From: Sphingomonadales bacterium
Lineage (GTDB): Bacteria > Pseudomonadota > Alphaproteobacteria > Sphingomonadales > Sphingomonadaceae
Direction of reading: 5' to 3'
NCBI GenBank assembly: GCA_012032285.1
Contig: JAAURJ010000019.1
Span: forward strand, 1 to 48,215
DNA length: 48,215 bases
Every line of letters begins with the position of its first letter. Position 1 is the first letter of the stretch. Shown here piece after piece: positions 1 through 9,860 of the stretch. The notes under the pieces were generated by a model. That model worked only from the letters and a program-made list of their open reading frames with translations. It ran no database searches and was not told the DNA's origin. The position numbers and the translations under genes were made by a program.

Positions 1-2
1 GA

Positions 3-95
3 AACAGCAAGGTTCAGTACCGTGGTGCTAGGTCTTTGGGCGCACTGGTGCTCGTTGGGATGGGGCTGTTTTTCGTCGCCTTCTCAGTCTCTTAA
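3..95 (+). CDS. 3' end of a small membrane protein (partial, cyanobacterial-type segment)
   Basis: This frame is open from the window edge to a TAA at 93-95. It encodes about 30 residues ending in one hydrophobic segment (GALVLVGMGLFFVAF) that stops a few residues before the terminus. That is compatible with a C-terminal membrane helix. I do not recognise the protein. It lies in the segment that looks cyanobacterial, so it probably does not belong to the organism of the rest of the window. The call rests only on the open frame and its hydrophobicity. Confidence 0.3.
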   Translation, partial: NSKVQYRGARSLGALVLVGMGLFFVAFSVS

Positions 96-365
96 TTTAC
101 GGAAATCAAGTAGGCGATCGTCCCCCCCACTTCTCTCGCAGTGATAGAGCGAGGTAAGGTTGGTAGGAAGACTGGAAGATTCTCCCGTCTTAATCCTGAA
201 TACAGGTGCGATCGCTTGTAGAGGGATATATCTGCACTCAGCGATTTTACGATTATTTCCACCTTCTTTGGTATCGAATTTGACATCTGTCATTCTTGGG
301 AAGGCAGGAACTAATCACAGTCGATAAGGTCAGAGTAAATCCCCTCGCTGCTTGAGCTTCCTCCC
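96..365. other. Non-coding or unassigned stretch of the foreign left end, with a HIP1 octamer
   Basis: The stretch is AT-richer than the flank to its right. It holds the octamer GCGATCGC at 208-215 and a near match GGCGATCGT at 113-121. GCGATCGC (HIP1) is over-represented in many cyanobacterial genomes. Two overlapping minus-strand frames of 60-70 codons cross it, but neither resembles a family I know, so I do not call them genes. Confidence 0.4.
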
Positions 366-575
366 GTGACAGACATCTCTTCTCGCAAAATTTTGGGACA
401 AAACCAGCTGACTTACCAGCGGCTCAAAGTGTCGCTGAGTTTGAACTTGCGCCGTCAAATTTTCGTAGCGGTCTGTGATGACTTGCTCCTGCGCGATCGA
501 CTCGCCGCCGAACTGCGGCACGTGGCGCGTGTCGAGCAGCGCGCCCACCTTGATCGGGAACGCACAGCGTGCTGA
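366..575 (+). CDS. 5' end of a cyanobacterial-type TPR/ATPase-like protein, truncated at a junction
   Basis: The first ~50 codons read in a cyanobacterial style. The segment [20 protein letters not shown] followed by DLLLRDRLA resembles the N-terminus of a family of large cyanobacterial proteins with NTPase and TPR domains, which start with LRRQ-(I/V)-F-(I/L)-A-V-CDDL. That resemblance is from memory and unchecked. After about position 500 the composition becomes very GC-rich and the frame turns into antisense-like residues. The true gene is therefore cut at a sequence junction, and the stop at 573-575 is probably artificial. Confidence 0.35.
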   Translation: MTDISSRKILGQNQLTYQRLKVSLSLNLRRQIFVAVCDDLLLRDRLAAELRHVARVEQRAHLDRERTAC

Positions 576-1990
576 GCAGCGAGAGCAGCCGCCGCGGAGG
601 CCGGATAGACCCAGCCGTTCACCAGGAGCGCCGGCGCGAAGGTCCAGATCAAGAGGAACGAGAGCGCGCCCACCAGGCCCAGGGACAGCGCCAGCGAGCT
701 CTTCACGACCGTGATCACCAGCATGGTCGTCGCCGCGAGGCCGATGCCGAACAGGCCGGCCAGCGCATAGGCGGCGACAATGCCGGCGCAGATCACCAGC
801 ACCGGCAGCGCCGTCGCCTCCATCGAGACCGCGAGGCCCTGGATGATGTTGGTGCCGTGACCGGTGGTCGCCGCCTGCGCGACGCTGCGCACCGGACGAT
901 AGGCGGTCGAGGTGTAGTATTCGGTGATCCACACCAGCAGGCCGGTCACCGCGAGGCCGATGGCCGCGCACCAGAACAGGCTGCCGGCAGTGAGCGTCCC
1001 GTTGGTGCCGGTGAAGACGGCATCGAAGCCGAACACCAGATGCGTAAGCACGGCAATGAGCAGGATCGAGATCACGCCGGTGGCGATCAGGCCCTTGTAC
1101 AGCGCGCCCATGATGTTCTGGCTGGCGCCGAGGCGCACGAAGAACATGCCGATGACCGAGCTCACCACGCCGGCGCCGCAGATCAGCAGCGGATACAGCA
1201 TCAGCTGCTCCTGCTGCAGGACGTCGGTGAAGAAGATGGAACCCAGCAGCATGGTCGCCACCACGGTGACGGCGAAGGTCTCGAACAAATCGGCGGCCAT
1301 GCCGGCGCAATCGCCGACATTATCACCCACATTATCGGCGATGGTGGCGGGGTTGCGGGGATCATCTTCGGGAATGCCCGCCTCTACCTTACCCACAAGA
1401 TCGGCACCGACATCGGCGGCTTTGGTGAAAATACCGCCACCTAAACGCGCAAAAATGGATATGAGCGAAGCGCCAAAGGCAAGCCCGACCAGTGCATCTA
1501 TCACCTCACGCTTTTGCTTCAGCACGGTCAGGTCCAGACCCATTTGATCGGTCAGGACAAAGAACATCACCGCAATGGCGAGCAGCGCGAGGCCCGCGAC
1601 CAGCATCCCTGTCACCGCGCCAGCGCGGAAAGCAACGGTTAGCCCGCTTTGCAAACTGACGCTCGCCGCTTGCGCGGTGCGGACGTTAGAACGGACCGAG
1701 ATATTCATCCCGATATAGCCCGCAACGCCCGACAGCACCGCACCAACCACAAATCCGATAGCAGAAATCGGGCCAAGGAAAATTCCCACCAAAATCGCCA
1801 CAACCACGCCAACAATGGCGATTGTGCGATATTGGCGGCCCAGATAAGCCTGAGCGCCTTCCTGAATTGCGCCGGCAATTTCCTGCATTTTTTCATTGCC
1901 GGGCGATGCGCTTAGCACCTGACGGCTGGTTATCACCCCGTATAGAACGGCGATCACGCCACAGATTATGGCGATTACAGTCAATGACAT
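455..1990 (-). CDS. hppA: Membrane-bound proton-translocating pyrophosphatase, 5' part; downstream part chimeric
   Basis: HppA couples pyrophosphate hydrolysis to proton pumping across the inner membrane. Residues 1-424 are family-like: multiple membrane helices, EGAQAYL near residue 45, the substrate-binding run [20 protein letters not shown] near residues 192-211, then [19 protein letters not shown], and later [21 protein letters not shown] normal HppA has about 700 residues; here it stops resembling the family after residue 424 (near position 719). The next ~87 residues are unrelated and end at 455. Codon use changes sharply near 1300-1320, inside the conserved DNVGD region: sphingomonad-like to the right, very GC-rich to the left. 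The start has a good ribosome site (GGGAGGACATTTA before ATG). It lies about 120 bases downstream of thiL, on the same strand. Confidence 0.85.
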   Translation of the reverse strand: MSLTVIAIICGVIAVLYGVITSRQVLSASPGNEKMQEIAGAIQEGAQAYLGRQYRTIAIVGVVVAILVGIFLGPISAIGFVVGAVLSGVAGYIGMNISVRSNVRTAQAASVSLQSGLTVAFRAGAVTGMLVAGLALLAIAVMFFVLTDQMGLDLTVLKQKREVIDALVGLAFGASLISIFARLGGGIFTKAADVGADLVGKVEAGIPEDDPRNPATIADNVGDNVGDCAGMAADLFETFAVTVVATMLLGSIFFTDVLQQEQLMLYPLLICGAGVVSSVIGMFFVRLGASQNIMGALYKGLIATGVISILLIAVLTHLVFGFDAVFTGTNGTLTAGSLFWCAAIGLAVTGLLVWITEYYTSTAYRPVRSVAQAATTGHGTNIIQGLAVSMEATALPVLVICAGIVAAYALAGLFGIGLAATTMLVITVVKSSLALSLGLVGALSFLLIWTFAPALLVNGWVYPASAAAALAAQHAVRSRSRWARCSTRATCRSSAASRSRRSKSSQTATKI

Positions 1991-2109
1991 TAAATGTCCT
2001 CCCTCAATTTGGTTTCTATACCCGGCCGCTCTCCAACGGCCTTGATATCCAACCTATAGGGGGGCTTGATTGTAAAGCGCAAGCCATAAACCGCGCTGCG
2101 CTCTATCGG

Positions 2110-3048
2110 TCACCCATGTTCAAAGCCAAGACGGGCAGGCAAGGCGGCGGCTGTGCCATTATCGGTCAGGCTGATCCCCTGTCCTGCACTAAAATGGCCG
2201 ACGCAGTAGGCAGTGATAGGCGGGCAAGCGGCTTTTGGAAGCGCAAACAGCAATTGATAATCATCCCCCCAGCTTGCCGCCTCTATCCGGCTTTTTGCGC
2301 TATCACCATAGAGCGCAGCATAGCCCGCCGACAAAGGAATTGCCGCCAGATCAAGCGTCACATGGACATGGCTTGCCTCCGCCATATGCCGGGCATCAAT
2401 CATCAGCCCGTCCGAAATATCCATCATAGCATGAACCATCGGCGCAAGCAGACGGCCCTCGTCCAACCGCGGCACAGGCCGGTTGAACGCACGGCGAAGC
2501 GCCTCGCTATGACAATCTGCCTGCGCTTCGGCTCCATTTCCAAGTCAAAACCCGCTTTGGCATCGCCCAGAAAGCCTGTGACATAAAGCAAATCTCCGGC
2601 CTGTGCGCCTGTGCGCGACGGCACAGGGCGATGCACCGCGCGGCCAATTGCGGTCATGCCAAAAATACGCGCCCCTGCCTCCCCCACCGTATCACCGCCC
2701 AGCAACGATACTTCGAAATGGTCCACTGCGTTCTTCAGGCCCGATGCAAAGCGCCTGTCCCATTCGGCATCGGAGAGACAATAGCCCAGCAGCAAGCCCA
2801 ATGGTTCCGCGCCTTTGGCCGCCAAATCGGACAAATTGGTTGCAACCAGCTTCCACGCTACATCCGCAGGATCTGCGTGCGGCAGCCAATGAACCCCTTG
2901 GGCCATCATGTCATGGGTCAGAATGAACGCCTCTTCGCCCAATTCAATGACCGCCACATCATCCAAAAGCCCGCGGCGCAGGGGATATGGCCATGCCGCG
3001 CATCATGGCGATAAAGGCGGATTCTCTGCTTATACTTTGCTCCGCATC
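2110..3048 (-). CDS. thiL: Thiamine-monophosphate kinase, broken by frameshifts
   Basis: ThiL phosphorylates thiamine monophosphate to thiamine diphosphate. The parts lie in three frames. An N-terminal piece (SRESAFIAMMRGMA, ~3030-2985) is followed by RGLLDDVAVIELGEE and LTHDMMAQGVHWL (2966-2550), with the metal-binding Asp residues and the LLGGDTV motif. The C-terminal piece has FNRPVPRLDEGRLL, MMDISDGLMIDAR and WGDDYQLLFA (2545-2110). Breaks lie near 2975 (one extra or two missing bases) and near 2545 (one missing base). No ATG is in frame between the nusB stop and the first piece, so the start is uncertain. Because neighbouring genes carry the same kind of break, sequencing error is more likely than gene death. 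Confidence 0.8.
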
Positions 3049-3066
3049 ATTGCTGTCGGCACGCGG

Positions 3067-3513
3067 TTATGTTCTTTTGTCCTTGGCCACTGCATCGAGC
3101 AAACCGTTGACAAATTTTGCGTCTTTTTCGTCAAAAAAGGCATGGGCGACATCGACATATTCGGTAATCACGCTCTTGGCCGGCACATCCGCCCGCGCAA
3201 TTATTTCATACACGCCGCAGCGCAAAATTTGTAGCATGGTTTTATCAAGCCGCGATAGTTTCCACTGCTCGCCCAGCTTTCCTTCGACCAAGGCGTCAAT
3301 TTCCACACGCCGGGCATCAACCCCGCTGACCAGATCGTCGAAAAAGCTAATCTCCGCCTCTTCATATTGCGCGTCTTCAATCTCCGCGCCCAGTCGGTGG
3401 TCGTGAAATTCCGTCAACAAACGCGCCAAAGCGGGCTTTTCCATATCGAGTTGATATAAAGCCTGCACCGCCGCAAGCCGGGCGGCCGAGCGTGATTTTG
3501 ATCTGTTGGTCAT
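3067..3513 (-). CDS. nusB: Transcription antitermination factor NusB
   Basis: NusB binds boxA RNA together with S10 (NusE) and supports antitermination on rRNA operons. The 148-residue length is normal. The N-terminal RSAARLAAVQALYQLDM is the hallmark RNA-binding start, and the C-terminal half carries LDKTMLQILRCGVYEI, VPAKSVITEYVDVAHAF and KFVNGLLDAV, as expected for the all-helical fold. The start overlaps the hisD stop by four bases, so it is probably translationally coupled in the hisG-hisD-nusB-thiL run. Confidence 0.95.
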   Translation of the reverse strand: MTNRSKSRSAARLAAVQALYQLDMEKPALARLLTEFHDHRLGAEIEDAQYEEAEISFFDDLVSGVDARRVEIDALVEGKLGEQWKLSRLDKTMLQILRCGVYEIIARADVPAKSVITEYVDVAHAFFDEKDAKFVNGLLDAVAKDKRT

Positions 3514-4802
3514 GATAATCTTTTCCTTACGCTCGCCGCATGGGCGGGCAATCCTTCTGCGTCGGCAAGCCTTGCCGCCGCCGGACCAATTACGCGCACG
3601 CTGTTTTCATCCAGCGCAATAAAACTGGTCCGTTTCATAAAATCCAGCACCGAAAGGCCCGATGCAAAACGCGCCCTGCGGCCAGTGGGCAGGACATGGT
3701 TCGGTCCAGCGACATAATCACCAATGGCTTCGGGTGTGTGCCGCCCCAAAAACACCGATCCGGCATGGCGGACCATTGAAAAAAGCGCTTCGGCCCGGTC
3801 CATATCGACCGCCAGTTCCAAATGTTCCGCGGCCAAGCGGTCGGCAAGCGGCATCGCCGCCTCCAAACTTGTCGTCACGATGATCGCGCCATGGTCACGC
3901 CAGCTCGCGCCCGCAACCGCGCCGGTGGCAAGCGCCGCAATCTGCCGTTCCACAGCTTCGGCCACCTTGTCCGCAAAAGCGGCATCATCGGTGAATAAAA
4001 TCGACTGGCTGCTAGGGTCATGTTCGGCTTGCGACAAAAGGTCGGCGGCGGTCCATTCGGGGTCGTTCCGGCCATCGGCGACCACCACAATCTCGCTGGG
4101 TCCGGCCACCATATCAATACCAACCACGCCGTAAAGCTGACGCTTGGCTTCGGCGACCCAGGCATTGCCGGGGCCCGTTACCACATCGACTGGCGCGATG
4201 TTTGCGGTGCCATAGGCAAGCGCGGCCACCGCCTGCGCCCCGCCCACACGCCAAATTTCGTCAACGCCCGCAATGTGCGCAGCAGCAAGCACCGTCTGAT
4301 TTAACTCCCCGTCCGGCGTTGGCGTAACCATAACCAGCCGGCCGACCCCCGCGACCTTTGCCGGTATAGCGTTCATCAGAACCGATGACGGATAGGCTGC
4401 CCGGCCGCCGGGCACATAAACGCCCGCTGCATCCACGCCGCGCCATTTCGCGCCCAAACGCACGCCGTCGCTATCCCGATAGTCGCGGTCCTCCGGCAAT
4501 TGCGCCTTATGATAGGCCCGGATACGATCAGCGGCGAGATTCAATGCATCACGCAAATCAGCGGGCAGCGCACCATAGGCGTCCGCGCATTGCTGCGCGT
4601 TGATTTGCCAGCCATCCTTATCAAGATCAAAACGGTCAAATTGTTGCGTCAGAACGCGCAGCACCGCATCACCGCCCGCCTTAACCTGCGCCAATATGCG
4701 GGTTACATCGGCGGTAACACCGGCATCGCTTTCCCGCCGTGCCCCGACCAGCGCGTCAAAAGCGATATCAAAGCCGCTATCGTCTGCATTCAGCCTAAGC
4801 AT
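3510..4802 (-). CDS. hisD: Histidinol dehydrogenase
   Basis: HisD is the zinc enzyme that makes the last two NAD-dependent oxidations of histidine synthesis, histidinol to histidinaldehyde to histidine. At 430 residues it is full length. Visible family features include [88 protein letters not shown] and [16 protein letters not shown] with its His residues. Its ATG overlaps the hisG stop by eight bases, and its stop overlaps the start of nusB. The operon order hisG-hisD-nusB is seen in several sphingomonads, as far as I recall. Confidence 0.96.
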   Translation of the reverse strand: MLRLNADDSGFDIAFDALVGARRESDAGVTADVTRILAQVKAGGDAVLRVLTQQFDRFDLDKDGWQINAQQCADAYGALPADLRDALNLAADRIRAYHKAQLPEDRDYRDSDGVRLGAKWRGVDAAGVYVPGGRAAYPSSVLMNAIPAKVAGVGRLVMVTPTPDGELNQTVLAAAHIAGVDEIWRVGGAQAVAALAYGTANIAPVDVVTGPGNAWVAEAKRQLYGVVGIDMVAGPSEIVVVADGRNDPEWTAADLLSQAEHDPSSQSILFTDDAAFADKVAEAVERQIAALATGAVAGASWRDHGAIIVTTSLEAAMPLADRLAAEHLELAVDMDRAEALFSMVRHAGSVFLGRHTPEAIGDYVAGPNHVLPTGRRARFASGLSVLDFMKRTSFIALDENSVRVIGPAAARLADAEGLPAHAASVRKRLS

Positions 4803-5459
4803 TACCGCTTACCCTGCTGCCACTGGCCAATTGACGGAAGCGTTCGACCATGGCGGCAATCCGCCCGTCGGTCATTTTATAGGCCGCACGGTTCACGATC
4901 AGCCGCGCCGAAACCTGCGCCAATATATCGGTTTCAACCAAACCATTTTCCTTTAGCGTACGGCCCGTAGACACCAAATCCACAATCCGCCCCGACAGCC
5001 CTAGTAAAGGGGCCAGTTCCATCGCCCCGTTCAACTTTATGCATTCGGCCTGCACGCCTTTTGATTCGAAATGACGGCGGGTCAGCGCCGGATATTTGGT
5101 CGCCACACGCAAATGCCCATCGCTTTTTTGTCCTCTGTCCCTTCGGGCACTGCAACCGAAATCCGGCATTTGCCGATACCCAGATCAACAGGCGCATAAA
5201 GCTCCGAATAGTCAAACTCGTCAATCACATCGCTGCCGACAATACCGATATGCGCCGCACCATGCGCAACAAAGGTCGCAACATCAAAGGCCCGCACGCG
5301 AATGATATTAACCGCCGGGTCATTGGTGGCAAACATCAGCGCACGGCTATTGTCGTCAAAAAAATCAGCCGCAGGTTCGATTCCTGCCGCTTGCATTAGC
5401 GGCAACGCTTCGTCCAAAATGCGTCCTTTTGGGATGGCAAAGATGATGGTATCGGTCAT
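4795..5459 (-). CDS. hisG: ATP phosphoribosyltransferase, short form (frameshifted)
   Basis: HisG condenses ATP and PRPP in the first step of histidine synthesis. The chosen start at 5459 gives [20 protein letters not shown], the usual beginning. [12 protein letters not shown] and [16 protein letters not shown] follow, and the second frame gives [31 protein letters not shown] and [16 protein letters not shown]. The break lies at the six-T run 5124-5129; adding one base restores the frame. The repaired length of ~221 residues matches the short HisG class, which lacks the C-terminal regulatory domain and needs HisZ as partner. No hisZ is seen in this window. Confidence 0.92.
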
Positions 5460-5498
5460 ATTGCTCGCGACATAGGGCTGTGAGCGCGAAAGGGCAAT

Positions 5499-6563
5499 AT
5501 GGACATATTCGATATTGATGATGTGCGCACCGGAATATTGGAGCAGGCAAAACATATATTGCACAATAACGCGCCGGTAACAGGACGGATATGCTTGGCG
5601 CAGCTTGCTTTGCTAAACGGGGTTAGCCAGACCAGTGAAAAGCTGCGCAATTGGCCGGGAAAGCTGCTTGCCGATGCGGTGCCGCTGCGGCTTGCGGGCG
5701 GACTGCACTATCTCCATCTAAGCGGCGCTGAAAACCGGTTGCTCCCTATATATAGGCAAGAGATAACCGAGCAGGCGCAGATAGATGATAATGTTGCAAA
5801 TATAGTTGCTGATCATGACGCGGCGCTGCTGCCATGGTTTGACGGGCCGCCGCAAACCAATGAAGCGGGCCGTTCGGCCAGCTTTATGGCGGGGCTGAAA
5901 TGGCTGTCGGCACAGGGAAACCCGCCGCGTTTCGAGATGAATGAACTGGGCGCAAGCGCCGGCATCAACACGATGATGGACCGGTATCATTATGATCTTG
6001 GCGGGGTGAGCGCAGGCCCGGTGAGCAGCCCGATGCAGATCAAGCCCGAATGGCGCGGCCCCCCGCCCCCCGATGCGCCGGTGGAAATTGTGAGCATACA
6101 GGGATGCGACCAAAATCCCGTGGACCTGTCCGATCCCGCCGCCGCGATGCGCGTCAAAAGCTATGTCTGGCCCGAAAATCTGGACCGGATCGCGCGGATG
6201 GATGCGGCCATTGCCCTCGCCGCCACCCGTGCGCCAGATGTCGTGCGGGCCGATGCCGCCGACTGGGCCGATATTCGGCTATCAATCCCGCAAGAAAGCG
6301 GCACCACCCGCATCATTCACCATAGCATTGTCTGGCAATATATCCCCAAAGACCGGCGAAACCGGATCGGATTGGCAATGGCGGCAGCGGGAAAGAATGC
6401 AACGCCGGACCGGCCATTGGTTTGGATGATGCTGGAAACCAACCGTGCGACATTCCGCCATGAACTGACCGTGCGGATATGGGATGGCGGCGGGCATAAT
6501 GGCGATTCGCATTTGCTGGGCTACGCGCAGGCGCATGGCGCATGGGTAGAATTTGTAGGATAA
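5499..6563 (+). CDS. DUF2332 family protein
   Basis: The 354-residue product resembles the DUF2332 family, whose function is unknown. Typical segments are the long N-terminal helical part, [20 protein letters not shown] near residue 145, [34 protein letters not shown] and [12 protein letters not shown]. The glycine-bearing GASAGIN segment and the overall layout are loosely like a methyltransferase, but this is only an impression. It is divergent from hisG, with 39 bases between the two starts. The stop codon sits inside a small inverted repeat (6552-6573). Confidence 0.75.
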   Translation: MDIFDIDDVRTGILEQAKHILHNNAPVTGRICLAQLALLNGVSQTSEKLRNWPGKLLADAVPLRLAGGLHYLHLSGAENRLLPIYRQEITEQAQIDDNVANIVADHDAALLPWFDGPPQTNEAGRSASFMAGLKWLSAQGNPPRFEMNELGASAGINTMMDRYHYDLGGVSAGPVSSPMQIKPEWRGPPPPDAPVEIVSIQGCDQNPVDLSDPAAAMRVKSYVWPENLDRIARMDAAIALAATRAPDVVRADAADWADIRLSIPQESGTTRIIHHSIVWQYIPKDRRNRIGLAMAAAGKNATPDRPLVWMMLETNRATFRHELTVRIWDGGGHNGDSHLLGYAQAHGAWVEFVG

Positions 6564-6573
6564 ATCCTACAAA
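6552..6573 (+). other. Short perfect inverted repeat around the stop codon of the DUF2332 gene
   Basis: TTTGTAGGAT and ATCCTACAAA form ten-base arms separated by AA, with the gene's TAA stop in the centre. On the plus strand it is followed by an A-run rather than a T-run, so it is not a classical terminator. It may form a transcript-end hairpin. Confidence 0.4.
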
Positions 6574-6654
6574 AACAGCCAAAACTTCAGCAATAAAAGG
6601 CTTCCTTGGTGTAAACTTTGTAAACTTACGCAGCGGAACCGGTGGCGGATTGGT

Positions 6655-7560
6655 TTATTGCCTCAGCCATTGCAACATCGCCGCATTGACCTTCTGTGGC
6701 GCTTCCCAGGTGAGGAAATGGCCGCAATCGGGAATCCGCACTATGGTCAAATCGGATACCAGCCCGTCCAGTTCCAACTGACAAGGCAGCAAAGCCGGAT
6801 CATCCATCCCCCAAATCACTAGCGTCGGAATATCAATCACAGGGGAATGGTTTATCAAGAAAGGCGGGCGTTCGGGCTGCTGCTCGCCGCTACTGGGCAT
6901 CGGCGGCACCACCATATTGGTCGCCTTATACCAATTGAGCATGGAGAAGATCGCGTCATCGCTCGCCCATTCGGCGAGATATGTCTCGCGCTCGCCCGCA
7001 TCCATCTGCTGCGGCGTCAAATGCCGCATAAAGCTATGATCATAGAACCATGCAAGCCCGCGTTCGCGGATACTCGCTTCAATCCGCCCTTCCTTGAACA
7101 CATTCATATATTGGCTTGCGGCGCGTTGATCCAGATCGTCATAAAGCGTGCGTTGGAACACCAGCGGATGGGCGCTGTTGCACATCATCAGGCGGCTGAT
7201 CCGTTCGGGTCGTTTGAGCGCCGCCATCCATGCAATCGCGCCGCCCCAATCATGCGCGGCAAGCGTGAAGCGCTGTATCCCCAATGCATCGGCCAGCGCA
7301 AACAAGTCGGCGACCGGCTTATCGGGGCTATAATCGCTGACCTCCGGCGGTTTGGACGACCCCGCAAAGCCGCGCTGATCGGGCGCGACGCAATAATAAC
7401 CCGCCTGCGACAGCGCACGCATCTGATGCCGCCAGGTGCGGTGGCTTTCGGGAAAGCCATGGAGGAAAATAATAGGTGGATTGGCAGGATCGCCCGCACT
7501 CCACACCCCGAGCGTAACGCCGGTGGAAAGGTCGATCCGCTGCGCAGGGAAATCAGTCAT
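6655..7560 (-). CDS. Alpha/beta hydrolase, epoxide-hydrolase-like
   Basis: This 301-residue cytosolic hydrolase has the oxyanion motif HGFPESHRTWRHQM near residue 34 and the nucleophile elbow AAHDWGGAIAW with Asp as nucleophile. It also has the acid region VIWGMDDPALLP and the catalytic His in DCGHFLTWEAP. An Asp nucleophile in an HDWGG elbow is the signature of epoxide hydrolases and haloalkane dehalogenases. Two Tyr residues that could activate an epoxide are plausible in the lid (YDDLDQ, WYKATN) but not proven. The start overlaps the stop of the pirin-like gene by eight bases, which suggests one transcript. Confidence 0.85.
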   Translation of the reverse strand: MTDFPAQRIDLSTGVTLGVWSAGDPANPPIIFLHGFPESHRTWRHQMRALSQAGYYCVAPDQRGFAGSSKPPEVSDYSPDKPVADLFALADALGIQRFTLAAHDWGGAIAWMAALKRPERISRLMMCNSAHPLVFQRTLYDDLDQRAASQYMNVFKEGRIEASIRERGLAWFYDHSFMRHLTPQQMDAGERETYLAEWASDDAIFSMLNWYKATNMVVPPMPSSGEQQPERPPFLINHSPVIDIPTLVIWGMDDPALLPCQLELDGLVSDLTIVRIPDCGHFLTWEAPQKVNAAMLQWLRQ

Positions 7561-8434
7561 GGCTTTTGGTTAGCGGCACTTCGGGGATTGGAATATGCTC
7601 TTTATCATCACCCGGAACCAGCGGGAAACGGCCCGCTTTCCAGTCGGCCTTCGCCTGATTGATCCGTTCGCGGTCGGATGAGACGAAATTCCACCAGACA
7701 TGGCGCTGCGTCTTGAACGCTTCCCCGCCCAATAGCATGACGCGGGCATCTGACGCGGCCTTCAGCGTCATCGCCTTGCCCGGGGCCAGCACATAGAGGC
7801 TATGGCGTTCCAGCGCCTCGCCGTCCAGCACCGCATCGCCCAGCGCGACCAATATGGCCCGCTCATCCGCCTCCGCCTCAATCGGGATGCTTGCGCCTGC
7901 ATTCATCAGGATATCGGCATAGATGGTCCCCGAATGCTGCGTCGTGGGTGCGGTTTCGCCCCACAGGCTGCCCATGATAACCCGCGCGGAAAAGCCGCCA
8001 TCCTCCACCAGCGGCAGCGCGCCAGCAGGGCGGCTTTCAAAGGCGGGGTCCATTTCCTCCCGGCCATCGGGCAGCGCCAGCCATGTCTGCATCCCCGATA
8101 TAGCAGAGACGACATCGCGCTCCATGGGCGGCGTGCGCTCTGAATGCACTATACCGGAACCGGCGGTCATCAAATTCACCGCACCGGGGCGGATGGTCGC
8201 AAAGCTGCCCAGACTATCACGGTGGTCAATCGCGCCTTCAAACAGATAAGTGACAGAGGCGAGGTTGATATGCGGATGCGGGCGCACATCCATGCCCTTG
8301 CCAATGTCAAATTGCGCCGGGCCGAATTGATCGACAAAGATAAACGGACCAACCATAGTGCGCGGTTTGGAAGGAAGCGTGCGCCGCACCTTGAAATCGC
8401 CAAGATCGTGGGTGGTGGGCGTAATGGTGAGCAT
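7553..8434 (-). CDS. Pirin family protein
   Basis: Pirins are bicupin proteins; some are quercetinases, others modulate transcription or metabolism. The product has 293 residues. The N-terminal cupin carries VGPFIFVDQFGPAQFD, the metal motif MDVRPHPHINLASVTYLFEG and HRDSLGS, then MTAGSGIVHSERTPP. These are the expected His/Glu metal ligands of the active cupin, and the C-terminal half is the degenerate cupin. It is followed directly by the hydrolase gene and preceded by bolA, all on the minus strand. Confidence 0.9.
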   Translation of the reverse strand: MLTITPTTHDLGDFKVRRTLPSKPRTMVGPFIFVDQFGPAQFDIGKGMDVRPHPHINLASVTYLFEGAIDHRDSLGSFATIRPGAVNLMTAGSGIVHSERTPPMERDVVSAISGMQTWLALPDGREEMDPAFESRPAGALPLVEDGGFSARVIMGSLWGETAPTTQHSGTIYADILMNAGASIPIEAEADERAILVALGDAVLDGEALERHSLYVLAPGKAMTLKAASDARVMLLGGEAFKTQRHVWWNFVSSDRERINQAKADWKAGRFPLVPGDDKEHIPIPEVPLTKSHD

Positions 8435-8436
8435 GG

Positions 8437-8721
8437 CTACTCCCCAACCGCCTTCGCCTTGATTGCCAGCGCATGGACACGCTGCCCCGGAATGTCCCCC
8501 AGCGCCCTGTTCACCATACGCTGCCGCTCCACCCGGGATTTGCCGTTAAAGGCCGCGCTGACTATCTCAACGGTGAAATGGCTTTCGCCCGAACCGTCAT
8601 CGCCCGCATGGCCGTGATGCTTGGCGCTATCATTGATCACGGCCAGATGAGCCGGCGCAAAGGCGGCGGTCAAAATTTCTTCGATTTCGCGGGCCACTGC
8701 CCCTTTTATTTCGCTATCCAT
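8437..8721 (-). CDS. bolA: BolA family protein
   Basis: BolA proteins pair with monothiol glutaredoxins in iron-sulphur cluster handling or iron sensing. The 94-residue product has the fold's conserved segments: LAVINDSAKHHGHA, SHFTVEIVSAAFNGKSRVER, QRMVNRALGD and VHALAIKAKA. The conserved His of the BolA cluster site (VHAL) is present. It is divergent from the J-domain gene, a pairing I recall as common in sphingomonads. Confidence 0.93.
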   Translation of the reverse strand: MDSEIKGAVAREIEEILTAAFAPAHLAVINDSAKHHGHAGDDGSGESHFTVEIVSAAFNGKSRVERQRMVNRALGDIPGQRVHALAIKAKAVGE

Positions 8722-8749
8722 AGCGCCTATATGGAGATTCTATGCCCAT

Positions 8750-9363
8750 TTGCAAAGCCCTCCGGTGACTGAATTGCGTCATGATCGTTATGGCGGCCGC
8801 ATCGGCGTGGGCAATGCGCCTTGCGCCCATCCCGGCTGCGCGGAGCGAGGTGAGTTTCGCGCCCCTGCCTTTAACGGGCGGCGACCCGGCAGCGACGGGC
8901 CCGGCGATTATCAACTGCTATGCCTACGTCATGTCCGCGAATTCAATGCCGGCTATGACTGGTTTGCAGGGATGAGCGCCGAAGAAATCGCCGCCGCGCA
9001 AAGCCCCACCAATGTCTGGCCCAATGAAACCCGCGCCTTCAGCCATGCGGCAAGCGTGGATGCGCCGCCCAAATGGCAGGATTTCCACGATCCATTGGAT
9101 GCCATCGGAGCACGTTACCGCAAACAGAAGGAGGAACGCAGCGCCGCCATGACAGGACCGGCGCTGTCCGCTGAAGAAAGCAAGGCGCTCAAACTACTCG
9201 GCCTGAACAGCGATGCGGACAAAAAGGCAATCCGCAAAGCCTATTCCGAAAAATTGCGCCTTTTCCACCCCGACCGCAACGGCGGCGACCGCAGCCATGA
9301 AAGCAATTGCAAAAAGTGGTAGAAGCTTATCAGCTACTGAGGAAATCAGAGGCTTTTGGTTAG
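8750..9363 (+). CDS. J-domain protein (frameshifted near its 3' end)
   Basis: This is a short J-domain protein with a cysteine-containing N-terminal region (CAHPGCAERGEFRAP, LLCLRHVREFNAGYDWF) and a C-terminal J-domain. The J-domain starts at LKLLGLNSDADKKAIRKAYS and carries the HPD tripeptide in FHPDRNGGDR. The open frame ends early at 9320-9322. One missing base near 9300 restores KQLQKVVEAYQLLRKSEAFG with a stop at 9361-9363, the expected J-domain helix IV. J proteins stimulate DnaK ATPase. The start is uncertain: TTG at 8750 or GTG at 8765. The end overlaps the convergent VOC gene. Confidence 0.82.
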
Positions 9364-9860
9364 TTCTTCCCCGCCACCGCCGCTTCAATCGCGGCATGGT
9401 CAATCTTTACCATGGACTGCATCGCTGCGAATACCCGCCCGCGCACCGCCGCATCTGCATGGCCAAGATTGTCCATCAGAACGCGCGGCACGATCTGCCA
9501 GCGCACACCGAAACGGTCAAAGCACCAGCTGCACGCCATTTCCCCGCCGCCGCCCGCGGTCAGCGCATCCCAATAGCGATCGGTTTCCTCCTGCGTGTCG
9601 GTAAACACCTGAAACGAAATCGCATCGGTAAATCCGTTTTCCGCCTTGCCATTAAGGCCCATGAAAGGCTGACCCATTACAGTAAATCCGACGGTCAGTA
9701 CGTCACCCGCCTTGCCGCCGGGATAATCGGTCGGCGCGGTATCGACCCGCTCAATCATGCTGTCCGGGAATAGCTCGCAATAGAGCTCTGCCGCCTCCTT
9801 CGCTCCGCCATCGAACCATAGGCAAGTTGCCATTTTTGCTCTTTTCATTGCTTTACTCAT
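9360..9860 (-). CDS. VOC superfamily protein, PhnB-like
   Basis: This 166-residue single-domain vicinal-oxygen-chelate protein is of the PhnB / '3-demethylubiquinone methyltransferase-like' type. Typical segments are TCLWFDGGAKEAAELYCELF near residue 12, LTVGFTVMGQPFMGLNG, ISFQVFTDTQEETDRYWDAL and CSWCFDRFGVRWQIVPRVL. The biochemical role of the group is not known. It overlaps the start of the convergent J-protein end and sits eight bases inside the stop of the upstream two-domain VOC gene, so the pair is likely co-transcribed. Confidence 0.88.
   Translation of the reverse strand: MSKAMKRAKMATCLWFDGGAKEAAELYCELFPDSMIERVDTAPTDYPGGKAGDVLTVGFTVMGQPFMGLNGKAENGFTDAISFQVFTDTQEETDRYWDALTAGGGGEMACSWCFDRFGVRWQIVPRVLMDNLGHADAAVRGRVFAAMQSMVKIDHAAIEAAVAGKN

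Noticed and set aside
84-293. Two overlapping minus-strand frames in the cyanobacterial-type segment
   Set aside because: Neither matches a family; the region is short and contains HIP1, which occurs in non-coding DNA as well.
455-718. Resemblance of [17 protein letters not shown] to DUF4956 proteins
   Set aside because: The stretch is only about 17 residues long and loses the similarity directly after; it sits between two junctions, so I do not assign a family.
569-1444. Long plus-strand open frame of 291 codons
   Set aside because: It is antisense to hppA, very rich in Arg/His/Gly/Asp with no known fold, as expected for the complement of a GC-rich membrane gene.
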